From: Rhodopseudomonas rhenobacensis
Lineage (GTDB): Bacteria > Pseudomonadota > Alphaproteobacteria > Rhizobiales > Xanthobacteraceae
Assembly: GCF_014203125.1 (NCBI RefSeq)
Contig: NZ_JACHIH010000018.1
Span: 1-64,000, forward strand
Direction: 5' to 3'
Length of the DNA stretch: 64,000 nt
Positions 43,277 to 52,084 of this stretch are shown one piece after another (the stretch's first letter is position 1; each line of letters opens with the position of its first letter). The notes beneath the pieces are model-generated. The model was not told where the DNA came from. It saw only the letters and a program-made list of their open reading frames with translations, and did no database searches. The position numbers and the translations under genes were made by a program.

Positions 43277-43977
43277 TCGTCGCGCTTGACCTGATAGGTG
43301 GCGAGAAACATCCGGATCGCGCTGTCGACGACCCGCGCGATCTCCTCGGCAGAGGGGGACGGCTTGGCGTTAAAAAGAAACGGCATGAACAAGGTGGCCT
43401 GGCAGCACTTCATGAATTGCGATGCCGCCAGGTGGAAGTCGTCGATGGCCAGCTCGCCGAGGCCGGCGCGCTGCTCGAGATAGTTCGCCAACCGATCGAT
43501 CACCCGAGCGATCACATTGTGGTAGTAGCGCTGCCCGACCTCCGGCATGCGCTCGGCGATGGCCATCACCGTGCGGATCGATGAACCGCCGCCCGGTCGG
43601 CACAACAACTGAATATAGGCCATTCCGAAATCCCGCAGCGTCGAGGGGGTGTCGCGGGCGACATCGAAGTTGAACGCGATCTTGGACTGTTCGAGCACTT
43701 CACGGGCGACGATGGCTTCGAACAACGCGCTCTTGTCGGTGAAATAGACATAGAGCGTGCCCTTCGACACCCCGGCTGCCCGCGCGATCTCTCCCATGCT
43801 GGCGCCGTCGAAGCCGAGCTCGAGAAACACCGCGCGCGCGCCGTCGAGAATCTGCCGGCGTTTGGCGCTGTCGTCTTCACCGGGAGAGCCGGCGTGCGAG
43901 CTGGAAACTGCCACCATGGTTGGTTTGTCCGCTGAGACGGCCTTCTGAACGATTTCGAAGGGGGATTTCCTTACCAT
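43261..43977 (-). CDS. TetR-family repressor of the emrAB-type pump
   Basis: 238 residues from 43977 (an alternative ATG at 43917 gives 218). N-terminal HTH: QILDGARAVFLELGFDGASM, GEIARAAGVSKGTLYVYFTDK. The C-terminal domain resembles AcrR/TetR_C_7-type ligand domains. It is divergent to the EmrA/EmrB genes, and a perfect operator palindrome lies between, so it very likely represses the pump and itself until an inducer binds. Confidence 0.9.
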   Translation of the reverse strand: MVRKSPFEIVQKAVSADKPTMVAVSSSHAGSPGEDDSAKRRQILDGARAVFLELGFDGASMGEIARAAGVSKGTLYVYFTDKSALFEAIVAREVLEQSKIAFNFDVARDTPSTLRDFGMAYIQLLCRPGGGSSIRTVMAIAERMPEVGQRYYHNVIARVIDRLANYLEQRAGLGELAIDDFHLAASQFMKCCQATLFMPFLFNAKPSPSAEEIARVVDSAIRMFLATYQVKRDDYSSS

Positions 43978-43995
43978 CGAGAATAAGAATCTACG

Positions 43996-44016
43996 TTGAC
44001 CGAACCGTTCGGTCAA
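43996..44016. promoter_or_regulatory. TetR operator palindrome
   Basis: TTGACCGAAC-C-GTTCGGTCAA: a perfect 10-bp inverted repeat with a single central base, 19 bases from the regulator start and 66 bases before the EmrA start. Position and symmetry make it the likely operator for the adjacent TetR protein. The first part TTGACC could double as a -35. Confidence 0.85.
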
Positions 44017-44081
44017 TGGTAATTTGCTTCGTGCAGGGGCGGTTGCGTCCGCCTCCATCAAAATTGCCCAAGGAGCCTGCG

Positions 44082-45305
44082 ATGGCCGGAAGCCAGACTG
44101 CCCGCATTCTGCCGGTCGACACCGATGCCGACGGCGTGCCGGCGCGCGTCGCAGCGCCTGCCCACGATCCGCTTCGCCCGCAGCCGGAGCAGACGGCGTC
44201 GCCGCGCGCCGAAGCGCCGCTGCAGGAGCCGACCGAGGCGGTGGCCGAGGTCGCGCCGCGCCCGGCGTCCGGCAAGTCCAACAAGCGCAAGCTGATCGGG
44301 CTCGGCGTCGCGGCCTTGCTGGCGCTGGCCGCGATCTATTTCGGCGTCAACTACATGCTGGTCGGCCGCTTCATGGTCGGCACCGATGACGCCTATGTGC
44401 GGGCCAACAACACCACGCTGGGCGCCCGGGTGTCGGGTCATCTCGCCGCGATCCTGCCCGGCGACAACGTTCAGGTCCGCGCAGGCGACGTCGTGTTCCG
44501 GATCGACGACGGCGATTATCGGATCGCGGTGGATTCGGCGCGCGCCAAGATCGCGACGCAACAGGCGACCATCGAGCGGATCGGCCGCCAGGTCATTGCG
44601 CAGCAAAGCGCCGTGGAGCAGGCCAAGGCGCAGCTCGCCTCTGCCGACGCCGCGTCGAAGCGCGCCGGCCTCGATTTCGATCGCCAGCAGGCGCTCAGCA
44701 CCAAGGGTTTTGCGTCGCGCGCCACGTTCGAAGTGTCGCAGGCCGGCCGCGACCAGGGCGCTGCGGCGGTGCAGGCGGCGCAGGCGGCTTATGCGGCGGC
44801 CAGCGACAATGTCGAAGTCACCAAGGCGCAGCAGCTCGAGGCCCGCGCGCAACTGGTGGAGTTGCAGTCCGCGCTGGCCAAGGCGCAGCGCGATCTCGAT
44901 TTCACCATCGTGCGCGCCCCGGTCGACGGCATCTTCTCCAATCGCTTGGTCAACACTGGCGACTTCATCCAGGCCGGGCAGCGGCTCGGCAATGTGGTGC
45001 CGCTCGACGACGTCTATATCGACGCCAACTTCAAGGAGACCCAGCTGCGCCGGCTGAAGCCCGGCCAGAAGGTCGAGATCTCGGTCGACGCCTTCAGCAA
45101 CCGGCACATCGAAGGCACGCTGGACAGCCTGTCGCCGGCGGCCGGCGCGGTGTTCACGCTGCTGCCGCCCGACAACGCCACCGGCAATTTCACCAAGATC
45201 GTGCAGCGCGTGCCGGTGCGGGTGAAGGTGCCGGCCGAGGTGGCGCGGGAGAACATGCTGCGCGCCGGCATGTCGGTCTACGTCACCGTCAACACCAAGG
45301 ACTAA
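44082..45305 (+). CDS. emrA: EmrA-type membrane-fusion protein
   Basis: 407 residues. Start set by AAGGAG 7 bases before the ATG. A disordered N-terminus precedes one membrane anchor (LIGLGVAALLALAAIYFGVNYM, about 68-90). Barrel-sandwich/HlyD half-motifs (TDDAYVRANNTTLGARVSGH; APVDGIFSNRLVNTGDF), a coiled coil of about 130 residues, then a beta-barrel (FKETQLRRLKPGQKVEISVD). It links the inner-membrane MFS pump to an outer-membrane channel; no TolC gene is nearby. Forms an operon with the pump gene 46 bases downstream. Confidence 0.93.
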   Translation: MAGSQTARILPVDTDADGVPARVAAPAHDPLRPQPEQTASPRAEAPLQEPTEAVAEVAPRPASGKSNKRKLIGLGVAALLALAAIYFGVNYMLVGRFMVGTDDAYVRANNTTLGARVSGHLAAILPGDNVQVRAGDVVFRIDDGDYRIAVDSARAKIATQQATIERIGRQVIAQQSAVEQAKAQLASADAASKRAGLDFDRQQALSTKGFASRATFEVSQAGRDQGAAAVQAAQAAYAAASDNVEVTKAQQLEARAQLVELQSALAKAQRDLDFTIVRAPVDGIFSNRLVNTGDFIQAGQRLGNVVPLDDVYIDANFKETQLRRLKPGQKVEISVDAFSNRHIEGTLDSLSPAAGAVFTLLPPDNATGNFTKIVQRVPVRVKVPAEVARENMLRAGMSVYVTVNTKD

Positions 45306-45351
45306 CAGCGTCGGCGCAGCTTAAAGCGCCATCATCAACCCGGACTGCTTC

Positions 45352-46947
45352 ATGTCGGATACCACCGCATCCCCGGCCGCCGCCGGCGCGCCGCCGGCCC
45401 CGCCGGTGGCGTCGGATCACATCGCGCCGATGCGGCTGTTGGCGTTTCTGATCATGGTGTTCGGGATGTTCATGGCGATCCTGGACATCCAGATCGTCTC
45501 GGCGTCGCTGTCGGACATCCAGGCCGGCTTGTCGGCGAGCTCCAGCGAAATCTCCTGGGTGCAGACCGCCTATCTGATCGCCGAAGTGATCGCGATTCCG
45601 CTGTCTGGATTCCTGTCGCGCGCGCTCGGCACCCGCTATCTGTTCGCGATCTCGGCGGCGGGCTTCACCGGCGCCAGCCTGATGTGCGGCTTCACCTCGT
45701 CGATCGAGCAGATGATCCTGTGGCGGGCGATCCAAGGCTTCGTCGGCGCCGGCATGATCCCGACCGTGTTCGCCTCCGCCTACACGGTGTTTCCGCGCAG
45801 CAAGTTTCACATCGTCGGTCCGATCATCGGGCTGGTGGCGACGCTGGCGCCCACCGTGGGGCCGACCATCGGCGGCTACATCACCGACCTGATGTCGTGG
45901 CACTGGCTGTTCTTCATCAACGTCGTGCCCGGCATCGGCATCACTATCGGCGTATTGCTGCTGGTCGATTTCGACGAGCCGCATTTCGCATTGCTCGACC
46001 ACTTCGACTGGTGGGGGCTCGCCTTCATGGGAGGTTTCCTCGGCTCGCTGGAATACGTGCTGGAGGAGGGGCCGCGCAACGACTGGTTCCACGACGATTC
46101 GATCGCGATCTTCGCGGTGGTTTGCGTGCTGTCGGCGGTGGCGTTCTTCTGGCGGGTGCTGACCGCGCACGAGCCGATCGTCGACATCAGAACTTTCGCC
46201 AACCGCAATTTCGGCCTCGGCTGCATGTTCGCCTTCGTGGTCGGCATCGGGCTGTACGGCCTGACCTATCTGTATCCGCGCTATCTCGCCGAAGTGCGCG
46301 GCTACAGCGCGCTGATGATCGGCGAGACCATGTTCGTCTCCGGCGTTGCGATGTTCCTGTCGGCGCCGATCGTCGGCCGGCTGATGCAGAAGGTCGACAT
46401 GCGGCTGATGATCGCCGCCGGCATGCTGCTGTTCGCGTTCGGCACCTGGCAGATGACCTGGATGACGCGGGATTACGACTTCTACGAATTGCTGTGGCCG
46501 CAGATCTGCCGCGGCGTCGGCATGATGCTGGCGATGGTGCCGGTCAACACCGTGGCGCTCGGCACGCTGGCGCCGGCGCGGCTGAAGAACGCCTCCGGGC
46601 TGTTCAATCTGATGCGCAATCTCGGCGGCGCGGTCGGGCTGGCCGCGCTCAACACCGCGCTCGACGACCGTACCGATTTCCACATCTCGCGGCTGCACGA
46701 CAAGGTGACCTGGGGCAACGCCCAGGCGGTCGATCTGCTCCACACCTTCACCCAGCGCTTCCAGGGCCTCGGCGACGCGTCATTGATGGCGATGAAGCAG
46801 CTCAACCAGATCGTGCACCGCCAGGCGGTGGTGATGAGCTTTGCGGATTCGTTCCTGCTGATGACGGTGATGTATATCGGGCTCAGCACGCTTGTGGTGC
46901 TGTTGGCCAAGCCCGGCAACCCGATGGGCGCGCCGGACGCGCATTGA
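45352..46947 (+). CDS. emrB: EmrB/QacA-type DHA2 multidrug transporter
   Basis: 531 residues, 14 predicted TM segments. MFS DHA2 signs: FLIMVFGMFMAILDIQIVSAS with an Asp in TM1, QTAYLIAEVIAIPLSGFLSR, and the GP-type motif C PTVGPTIGGYITD. Proton-driven export of hydrophobic toxicants through the EmrA partner. Intact. Confidence 0.95.
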   Translation: MSDTTASPAAAGAPPAPPVASDHIAPMRLLAFLIMVFGMFMAILDIQIVSASLSDIQAGLSASSSEISWVQTAYLIAEVIAIPLSGFLSRALGTRYLFAISAAGFTGASLMCGFTSSIEQMILWRAIQGFVGAGMIPTVFASAYTVFPRSKFHIVGPIIGLVATLAPTVGPTIGGYITDLMSWHWLFFINVVPGIGITIGVLLLVDFDEPHFALLDHFDWWGLAFMGGFLGSLEYVLEEGPRNDWFHDDSIAIFAVVCVLSAVAFFWRVLTAHEPIVDIRTFANRNFGLGCMFAFVVGIGLYGLTYLYPRYLAEVRGYSALMIGETMFVSGVAMFLSAPIVGRLMQKVDMRLMIAAGMLLFAFGTWQMTWMTRDYDFYELLWPQICRGVGMMLAMVPVNTVALGTLAPARLKNASGLFNLMRNLGGAVGLAALNTALDDRTDFHISRLHDKVTWGNAQAVDLLHTFTQRFQGLGDASLMAMKQLNQIVHRQAVVMSFADSFLLMTVMYIGLSTLVVLLAKPGNPMGAPDAH

Positions 46948-46974
46948 GATCACGTCAGCCGCCATCATTAATCG

Positions 46975-47093
46975 CCGTCATTCCGGGGCGCGAGAGCGAA
47001 GCTCGCGCGAACCCGGAATCTCGCTCCAGATGCTGGCCGCGCAGCGAGATTCCGGGTTCGCTTGGCCTGCGGCCTCGCGCCCCGGAATGACGG
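46975..47093. repeat. REP-like element between convergent genes
   Basis: CGTCATTCCGGGGCGCGAGAG ... CGAACCCGGAATCTCG ... CGAGATTCCGGGTTCG ... CTCGCGCCCCGGAATGACGG: two nested inverted arms, the same family as 14543-14660 and the 40807 array. It sits between emrB and the cupin gene and may stop both transcripts. Confidence 0.75.
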
Positions 47094-47123
47094 CGGTGGT
47101 TGTTGCAGTGAGGCGACGCTGAA

Positions 47124-47624
47124 TTACGCCTCCGCGCCGATGAACTCCGCGATCGTCTTGTTCTGGCGCAGCGTCGCCAGTTCGTCGGAGCGCGGCAGTT
47201 GCGGCCGGTCGCGGTCGGCGTTGACCAGGCAGAGGAAGCCCAGGATCTCGCCGGCATTGGCGCGGAACTGATGCCAGGTCATCGGCGGGATGAACACCAG
47301 GTCGCCCACCGCGACGTCACTGATCACCTCGCCGACCAGGCATTGGCCGCGGCCGCGATGGATCATGGTGGCGTGGACGTGGTGATGCCGCTCCAGCGTC
47401 GAATAACCGCCCGCGGCGACTTCGAAATAGCGCCACTCGCAGCCGAGCCGCGGATCCGAAAACAGCACCTGACGCGTCACCGAACGGAACGGCGCCGCGT
47501 CGTCCTGCTTGTAGGCCATCAACTCGACGTCTTGCCATCGGCCGGGGCCGGCCGCGGCGCGCACGCCAGGTTGTTCTGACTGTCGTTCGGTTTCGCCGTA
47601 CGTCGTCGTTCTATCGTTGACCAT
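47124..47624 (-). CDS. Cupin-domain protein next to RubisCO-like protein
   Basis: 166 residues from the ATG at 47624. A single cupin: motif 1 STLERHHHVHATMIHRGRGQCLVG with a HHH-x-H cluster, motif 2 GDLVFIPPMTWHQFRAN. Several His ligands imply a bound metal. It overlaps the RubisCO-like gene by 14 bases on the same strand, so the two are co-translated. In Rhodospirillum rubrum an RLP isomerase acts with a cupin that releases methanethiol from 1-methylthio-xylulose 5-phosphate; by analogy this is a candidate for that step (inference). Confidence 0.75.
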   Translation of the reverse strand: MVNDRTTTYGETERQSEQPGVRAAAGPGRWQDVELMAYKQDDAAPFRSVTRQVLFSDPRLGCEWRYFEVAAGGYSTLERHHHVHATMIHRGRGQCLVGEVISDVAVGDLVFIPPMTWHQFRANAGEILGFLCLVNADRDRPQLPRSDELATLRQNKTIAEFIGAEA

Positions 47625-48717
47625 GGCTGGCAACCCTATCGACAAATCGTGACGCTTGTTCGGTCAACTGCTCCCGCGCGGCCAGCAGGCTGCCACCGAT
47701 CAGCAGCATCACGTCCTGTCCGTAGAACTGCAGCAACTCATTGACGCGATGCAGCATGATGCCCCCCGCGGGCACCGGCATGCAAGCATTCAGTTGGTCC
47801 CAGGGATCGCGCGACGCCGCAGCCAGCGCGCGGCAGGTGTCGGTCGAATAAGCAAAGCGGCCGCCGTAGTTCGGAAACACCGTGGCGTCGGCGCCGAGCA
47901 GTCGGAACAGCCTGCCGAGCAGCAGCGGCGGAGCAATTTTGACCGCACCCGCCATCGCCGGATGCGCCACGACAACGAGACCCGCGGCCTCCTTCACAAT
48001 CGCGTGGAAGTTCGAAAGCCCGACGATCATCGGCGCCACCAGCAGCGCGCCGATGCCTTCCTCGCGGATGATGCTGAGCTGCCGCCGCATGTCGTCGAGC
48101 GTGCCGGAAATATTGGGCGCATAGAGCGTACGACCGCCGCTCGCCGCATTGGCCTCGCGCACCGCTTGGCCGACCGCCACGGCGCGCGCCGCGAATGGGC
48201 TGAAGGCCTGGTCGGCGAGGCCGTGATCGTCCTTGATCAGATCGACGCCGCCCCGCGCCAGTTGCTCGGCGATGCCGGCCAGCGCCGCGGGCGACAGCCC
48301 CTGCGGCTTCAGCGCCGAGGCGGTGAGGGCGCGCTGCGATGCGCCGGTCAGCGCCCGGATCCCCGCGAGGCCGACCCGCGGCCCGCCGAACGCCGCGAGG
48401 TAGCTGTCCGGCAATGCGACGTCGGCGAGCGCGACGTCGTCCTGGATCGCGCTGTTGCCGAACAGCATGTTGAGCAATTGGCCGGGCTCGGCAGGCGCGG
48501 TTGCCGCCGCAAGGCCGACGCGCACCGCATAGCGGCCGGGTTGCAACTCGACGATGTCCTCGACCCGGCCGACGATTGTATCGAGAATGGCCGGATCGCC
48601 GATCGCCTCCAGCGGGCATTCGACGCTCTGCTCGATGGCGAGCCCCTGCGCGCGCTGCTCGATGCGGTCGGCGTCGCTGGCGATGTGATAGGTGGCGATG
48701 ATGCGCGGCTCGGTCAT
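47611..48717 (-). CDS. RubisCO-like protein (form IV)
   Basis: 368 residues, short of the ~460 of true large subunits. The RubisCO fold is visible, with ALKPQGLSPAALAGIAEQL (Lys175-type region) and DLIKDDHGLADQ, where the carbamylated Lys and Asp are kept but the next Glu is His. VFPNYGGRFAY replaces the usual strand 6 region and the loop-6 Lys334 is missing, so CO2 fixation is not expected. RLPs act as enolases or isomerases in methylthio-sugar salvage; the adjoining cupin favours the R. rubrum-type isomerase. Lies just downstream of rnpB. Confidence 0.9.
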   Translation of the reverse strand: MTEPRIIATYHIASDADRIEQRAQGLAIEQSVECPLEAIGDPAILDTIVGRVEDIVELQPGRYAVRVGLAAATAPAEPGQLLNMLFGNSAIQDDVALADVALPDSYLAAFGGPRVGLAGIRALTGASQRALTASALKPQGLSPAALAGIAEQLARGGVDLIKDDHGLADQAFSPFAARAVAVGQAVREANAASGGRTLYAPNISGTLDDMRRQLSIIREEGIGALLVAPMIVGLSNFHAIVKEAAGLVVVAHPAMAGAVKIAPPLLLGRLFRLLGADATVFPNYGGRFAYSTDTCRALAAASRDPWDQLNACMPVPAGGIMLHRVNELLQFYGQDVMLLIGGSLLAAREQLTEQASRFVDRVASHGQR

Positions 48718-48788
48718 CCGGCTTGCTTTCGCAGGGCACGAACTGGCGAGGGGCCCGGCGTGTTGCGCCGAACCCCTCGTTCGTAAGT

Positions 48789-49216
48789 ATCAGCCGGCCT
48801 GTAAGCCGGGTTCTGGAGGGCACCGCCCGCTTGCACGAGCGATACGCGACGGCCATTCCTCTGGGACAACGTTTGCACGCTGCCTCTAGCAACCTACCCG
48901 GACGGCGAGCTTGACATCGCCCTGCGGAGTTATCGCCCGAAAGCGAACTGTCCGCGATGCCGTCCCTATTCGGTTTTGCTCCCGGTGGGGTTTACCCTGC
49001 CGTTTCCGTTGCCGGAAACGCGGTGCGCTCTTACCGCACCTTTTCACCCTTACCCGGCTTCGTCCTTGCGGACTTCGCCGGGCGGTTCGTTCTCTGTGGC
49101 ACTTTCCCTGGGGTCGCCCCCGCCGGACGTTATCCGGCACCGTATGTCGATGGAGCCCGGACTTTCCTCCCTCGCAGCCTTTCGACCGTAGCGAGAGCGG
49201 CCGTCCGGCCGACTGA
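48789..49216 (-). ncRNA. rnpB: RNase P RNA
   Basis: The minus strand carries the class A landmarks: near the 5' end GAGGAAAGTCCGGGCTCC, in the middle AGGGTGAAAAGGTGCGGTAAG followed by AGCGCACCGC, and at the 3' end CAGAACCCGGCTTACAGGCC. The spacing is that of an alphaproteobacterial A-type RNA of about 420 nt. It is the catalytic subunit maturing tRNA 5' ends. End positions are approximate to ±10. Confidence 0.96.
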
Positions 49217-49261
49217 CGCGAGAAGCCATGCGGGCTTCGCGCCGCCGCGTCAAGGCTGCCG

Positions 49262-50047
49262 TTACAGCTGCCTGGCGGCGACCGTGGGCGCCTCGCGGCG
49301 GCGGTCGAGCAGCTTCTGCAGCGTTGCCAGAGTCGAGGCGTCGGCCATGCCGTCGACCCGCTGTGGGCGGAAGTGCCGCTGGAACGCGGTCACCACCTCG
49401 GCGGTGGCGGGGTCGTAGCGGCCGTTCGGCGTCAGGCCGTAGCCGTAGTCGGCCAGCGCCCGCTGCAGCGCCATCACCTCGTCGCCGTCGGTGCCGAGCT
49501 TCAGCGCGTCGCTGCGCACGATCGGCGCCGGCGGCACCCAATGCCCGACCCCGGAATCCGACAGCGACTGCCAGGGGAATTTCTCGCCGGGATCCTTCTT
49601 GCGCGACGGCGCCACGTCGGAATGCGCCAGCACCCGGTGGCCCTGCACGCCGCGCCGGATGATGATGCCGCGGCATAGCGCAATCGTCGCTGCGACCTGG
49701 CGCAGCGGAAAATCCGGATAGCCCCAGTCGTGGCCGCGGTTGACGATTTCGATGCCGATCGAGCAGGAGTTGATGTCTTCCTCGCCGGCCCACGAGGCGA
49801 CGCCGGCGTGCCAGGCGCGCCGCGCTTCCGGCACGCATTGGATGATCCTGCCGTCTTCCAGCACCACGTAATGCGCCGACACCTCGGTGCCGGCCTGGCA
49901 CAGCCGCGCCAGCGCGCCTTCGACATCGGGCATCCCGGTGTAGTGCAGCACGATCATGTCGGGCAGTCGGGCCTTGTTCCGCTCGCCATGATTGGGCGAC
50001 GGAATCACGTCGGAGACGACGGATGAATCCGGGGTAAAGGTCTTCAT
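49262..50047 (-). CDS. N-acetylmuramoyl-L-alanine amidase (AmiD/AmpD type) with PG-binding domain
   Basis: 261 residues from the ATG at 50047. Amidase_2 domain (about 18-165): IVLHYTGMPDVEGAL (zinc His), EGAL..AHYVVLEDG, SWAGEEDINSCSIGIEIVN, and VLAHSDVAPSRKKDPGEKF with His, Asp and the catalytic Lys. PG_binding_1 at about 180-245 (LQRALADYGYGLTPNGRYD). No signal peptide is visible from this start, so it could act in cytosolic muropeptide recycling as AmpD does, although AmpD normally lacks the binding domain. Lies next to rnpB and the rsmH cluster, a common Rhizobiales arrangement. Confidence 0.88.
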   Translation of the reverse strand: MKTFTPDSSVVSDVIPSPNHGERNKARLPDMIVLHYTGMPDVEGALARLCQAGTEVSAHYVVLEDGRIIQCVPEARRAWHAGVASWAGEEDINSCSIGIEIVNRGHDWGYPDFPLRQVAATIALCRGIIIRRGVQGHRVLAHSDVAPSRKKDPGEKFPWQSLSDSGVGHWVPPAPIVRSDALKLGTDGDEVMALQRALADYGYGLTPNGRYDPATAEVVTAFQRHFRPQRVDGMADASTLATLQKLLDRRREAPTVAARQL

Positions 50048-50711
50048 CTCAGCGACGCCCTTGGGGACGGGGAGGGACCGTCGACGCTTCGGATCTGGTC
50101 GTGCAACTGCAAACGGAGCTGAGAGCATGGGACAACCTAATCCAGGCAGGAGGACGGCAGCGATGCCCTGCAGCCCACCGGCTGCTCGCGCCTACTATCC
50201 GGAGCCGGGAGTCGCGGTGCAACGGTTGCGTGACAGGATGATGCCATTTTCTGTGGAGTGTGGACGCTCTGCACCACTCGCATACCGTTCCGCGTCGACG
50301 GCAAGTCTGACGGGGACGCCAAACGCCCGCCTCGGCAGCTTCAATCCGATCGGTCCCGTCAACGGTTTCTTAACGCTAAGTGACGTTACTCAATGCTGAA
50401 GAGCCGAGCCCGGTGGGGTCGGCCGAGGCCCTTTTGACGCCCGAGCCATGGTCACCGATGCAATTCCATGCGGCGCGCCGGGTTTGCCTGCACGTCGCCC
50501 GGGCCTCGGGATCGATGCGCGCGCGCGATTGGTCGGTCGCGCGACCTTGCCAGCGGCCGCGGGGACGGCGGCAAGGCATGGATCAAGGCTTGGAAATCAC
50601 GGGTGGAATGGGCTGGTTGATGTCGGATTGGGGCAGCCGCCGCGGACGCGGCATCACGCAATGGCCGGGGCGACCCGGATTGCGGCCCCACGCGGCTGCA
50701 GGGCCGCGCCG
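50048..50711. other. Intergenic region before rsmH; no mraZ seen
   Basis: 664 bases with no convincing gene. An ORF with a good-looking AGGAGG site at 50163-50399 (78 codons) has protein-unlike composition. mraZ, which usually precedes rsmH, is not visible in any frame. TTAACGCTAAG...CGTTACT (50371-50393) is the most AT-rich stretch and may hold the promoter of the cell-wall cluster. Confidence 0.5.
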
Positions 50712-51704
50712 ATGAGCGAGCCGTCCCGCCATATTCCGGTGCTCGGCCAGGAGGCCGTCGACCTGCTGGCGCCGCGCGACGGCGGCGTCTATGTCGACGC
50801 CACCTTCGGCGCCGGCGGCTATTCGCAGATGATCCTGTCGACCCCCGGCAGCCGGGTGATCGGCATCGACCGCGACCGCACCGCGATCGCCGGCGGCTTC
50901 GACCTGGTCGAGCGATCGGGCGGCCGGCTGACGCTGGTGGAAGACCGCTTCTCCAACCTCGCCGAAGTCTGCGCCGCGCAGGGCGCCGAGACCGTCGACG
51001 GCGTGGTGATGGACGTCGGGGTCTCCTCGATGCAGCTCGACCAAGGCGAGCGCGGCTTTTCGTTCCGGCTCTCAGGGCCGCTCGACATGCGGATGGGGCA
51101 GAGCGGCCCCTCCGCCGCCGACGTGATCGCGGTGGCCTCCGAGGCCGAACTCGCCAACATCATCTACATCTTCGGCGAAGAGCGGCATTCCCGCGCGGTG
51201 GCGCGTGCCATCGTGGCGGCCCGCACCAATGCGCCGATCACCACCACCAAGGCGCTCGCCGATATCGTCTCCAAGGTGGTGCACGCCAAGCCCGGCGAAA
51301 TCCATCCGGCGACGCGGACGTTCCAGGGCTTGCGGATCTTCGTCAACGCCGAGCTCGACGAGCTGCATCTGGCGCTTTCCGCCGCCGAGCGGGTGCTGAA
51401 GCCCGGCGGCCGGCTGGTCGTGGTCTCGTTCCACTCGCTGGAAGACCGCATCGTCAAGAATTTCTTCAACGCCCGCGGCAAGACCGGCGGCGGTTCGCGG
51501 CATCGGCCGGAGCTCGACCAGGAGGCGCCGAGCTTCGCGATCCTGACCAAGCGGCCGATCACCGCAGGTTCCGCTGAACTCGCCGGCAATCCGCGCGCGC
51601 GCTCCGCCAAGCTGCGCGCCGGCGAACGCACCGCGGCGCCGGCCCATGCCGGCGGCGACCTGCCGGCCTGGCCGACGCTCGATACTGTGATGGGGAGGCG
51701 CTGA
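50712..51704 (+). CDS. rsmH: 16S rRNA (cytosine-1402-N4)-methyltransferase RsmH
   Basis: 330 residues. [19 protein letters not shown] at the N-terminus, [19 protein letters not shown] as the SAM motif, [31 protein letters not shown], and [26 protein letters not shown] near the C-terminus. It methylates C1402 of 16S rRNA. First of the dcw cluster; its TGA overlaps the ftsL ATG. Confidence 0.97.
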   Translation: MSEPSRHIPVLGQEAVDLLAPRDGGVYVDATFGAGGYSQMILSTPGSRVIGIDRDRTAIAGGFDLVERSGGRLTLVEDRFSNLAEVCAAQGAETVDGVVMDVGVSSMQLDQGERGFSFRLSGPLDMRMGQSGPSAADVIAVASEAELANIIYIFGEERHSRAVARAIVAARTNAPITTTKALADIVSKVVHAKPGEIHPATRTFQGLRIFVNAELDELHLALSAAERVLKPGGRLVVVSFHSLEDRIVKNFFNARGKTGGGSRHRPELDQEAPSFAILTKRPITAGSAELAGNPRARSAKLRAGERTAAPAHAGGDLPAWPTLDTVMGRR

Positions 51705-52084
51705 TGCGGCTGCTCCATCTTCTCGTGATCGGCGCGCTGCTGTTCGCCGCGGCCTATGTCTACCAGATCAAAATGGAATCCACCGCGCGCACCGAGCGGG
51801 TGCTGCGGCTGCAGGCCGAGGTGCGCGAGCAGCGCGAGGCGATCGCGGTGTTGCGCGCCGAATGGGCCAAGCTCGACGCGCCGTTGCGGCTGCAGGGGCT
51901 GGCCGAGCGGCATCTGAAGCTGAAGCCGGTGTCGGCGCAGCAATTCGATTCCTTGAAGAACCTGCCGGAGCGGCCGCCGAATCTCGCCAATCCCAGCGAA
52001 TCCGATTCGATCGGGGCGATGATCGACACCATCGATCCCGACATCATCACCGGCTCGTTGCCGGCGCCGGAGGTGGGGCGGTGA
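51704..52084 (+). CDS. ftsL: Cell division protein FtsL
   Basis: 126 residues. One TM segment (LHLLVIGALLFAAAYVYQI, about 3-21), then a periplasmic coiled coil (ERVLRLQAEVREQREAIAVL, RAEWAKL) and an extended tail. FtsL bridges FtsB, FtsQ and the FtsW/FtsI synthase at the septum. Its position between rsmH and ftsI and its size are diagnostic, since the sequence is poorly conserved. Confidence 0.92.
   Translation: MRLLHLLVIGALLFAAAYVYQIKMESTARTERVLRLQAEVREQREAIAVLRAEWAKLDAPLRLQGLAERHLKLKPVSAQQFDSLKNLPERPPNLANPSESDSIGAMIDTIDPDIITGSLPAPEVGR

Noticed and set aside
45289-46743. 484-codon - strand frame
   Set aside because: Antisense to emrB; His/Asp/Arg-rich shadow.
50163-50399. 78-codon ORF with AGGAGG site before rsmH
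   Set aside because: No recognisable or mraZ-like sequence; Pro/Arg/Ser-rich composition suggests a chance frame.
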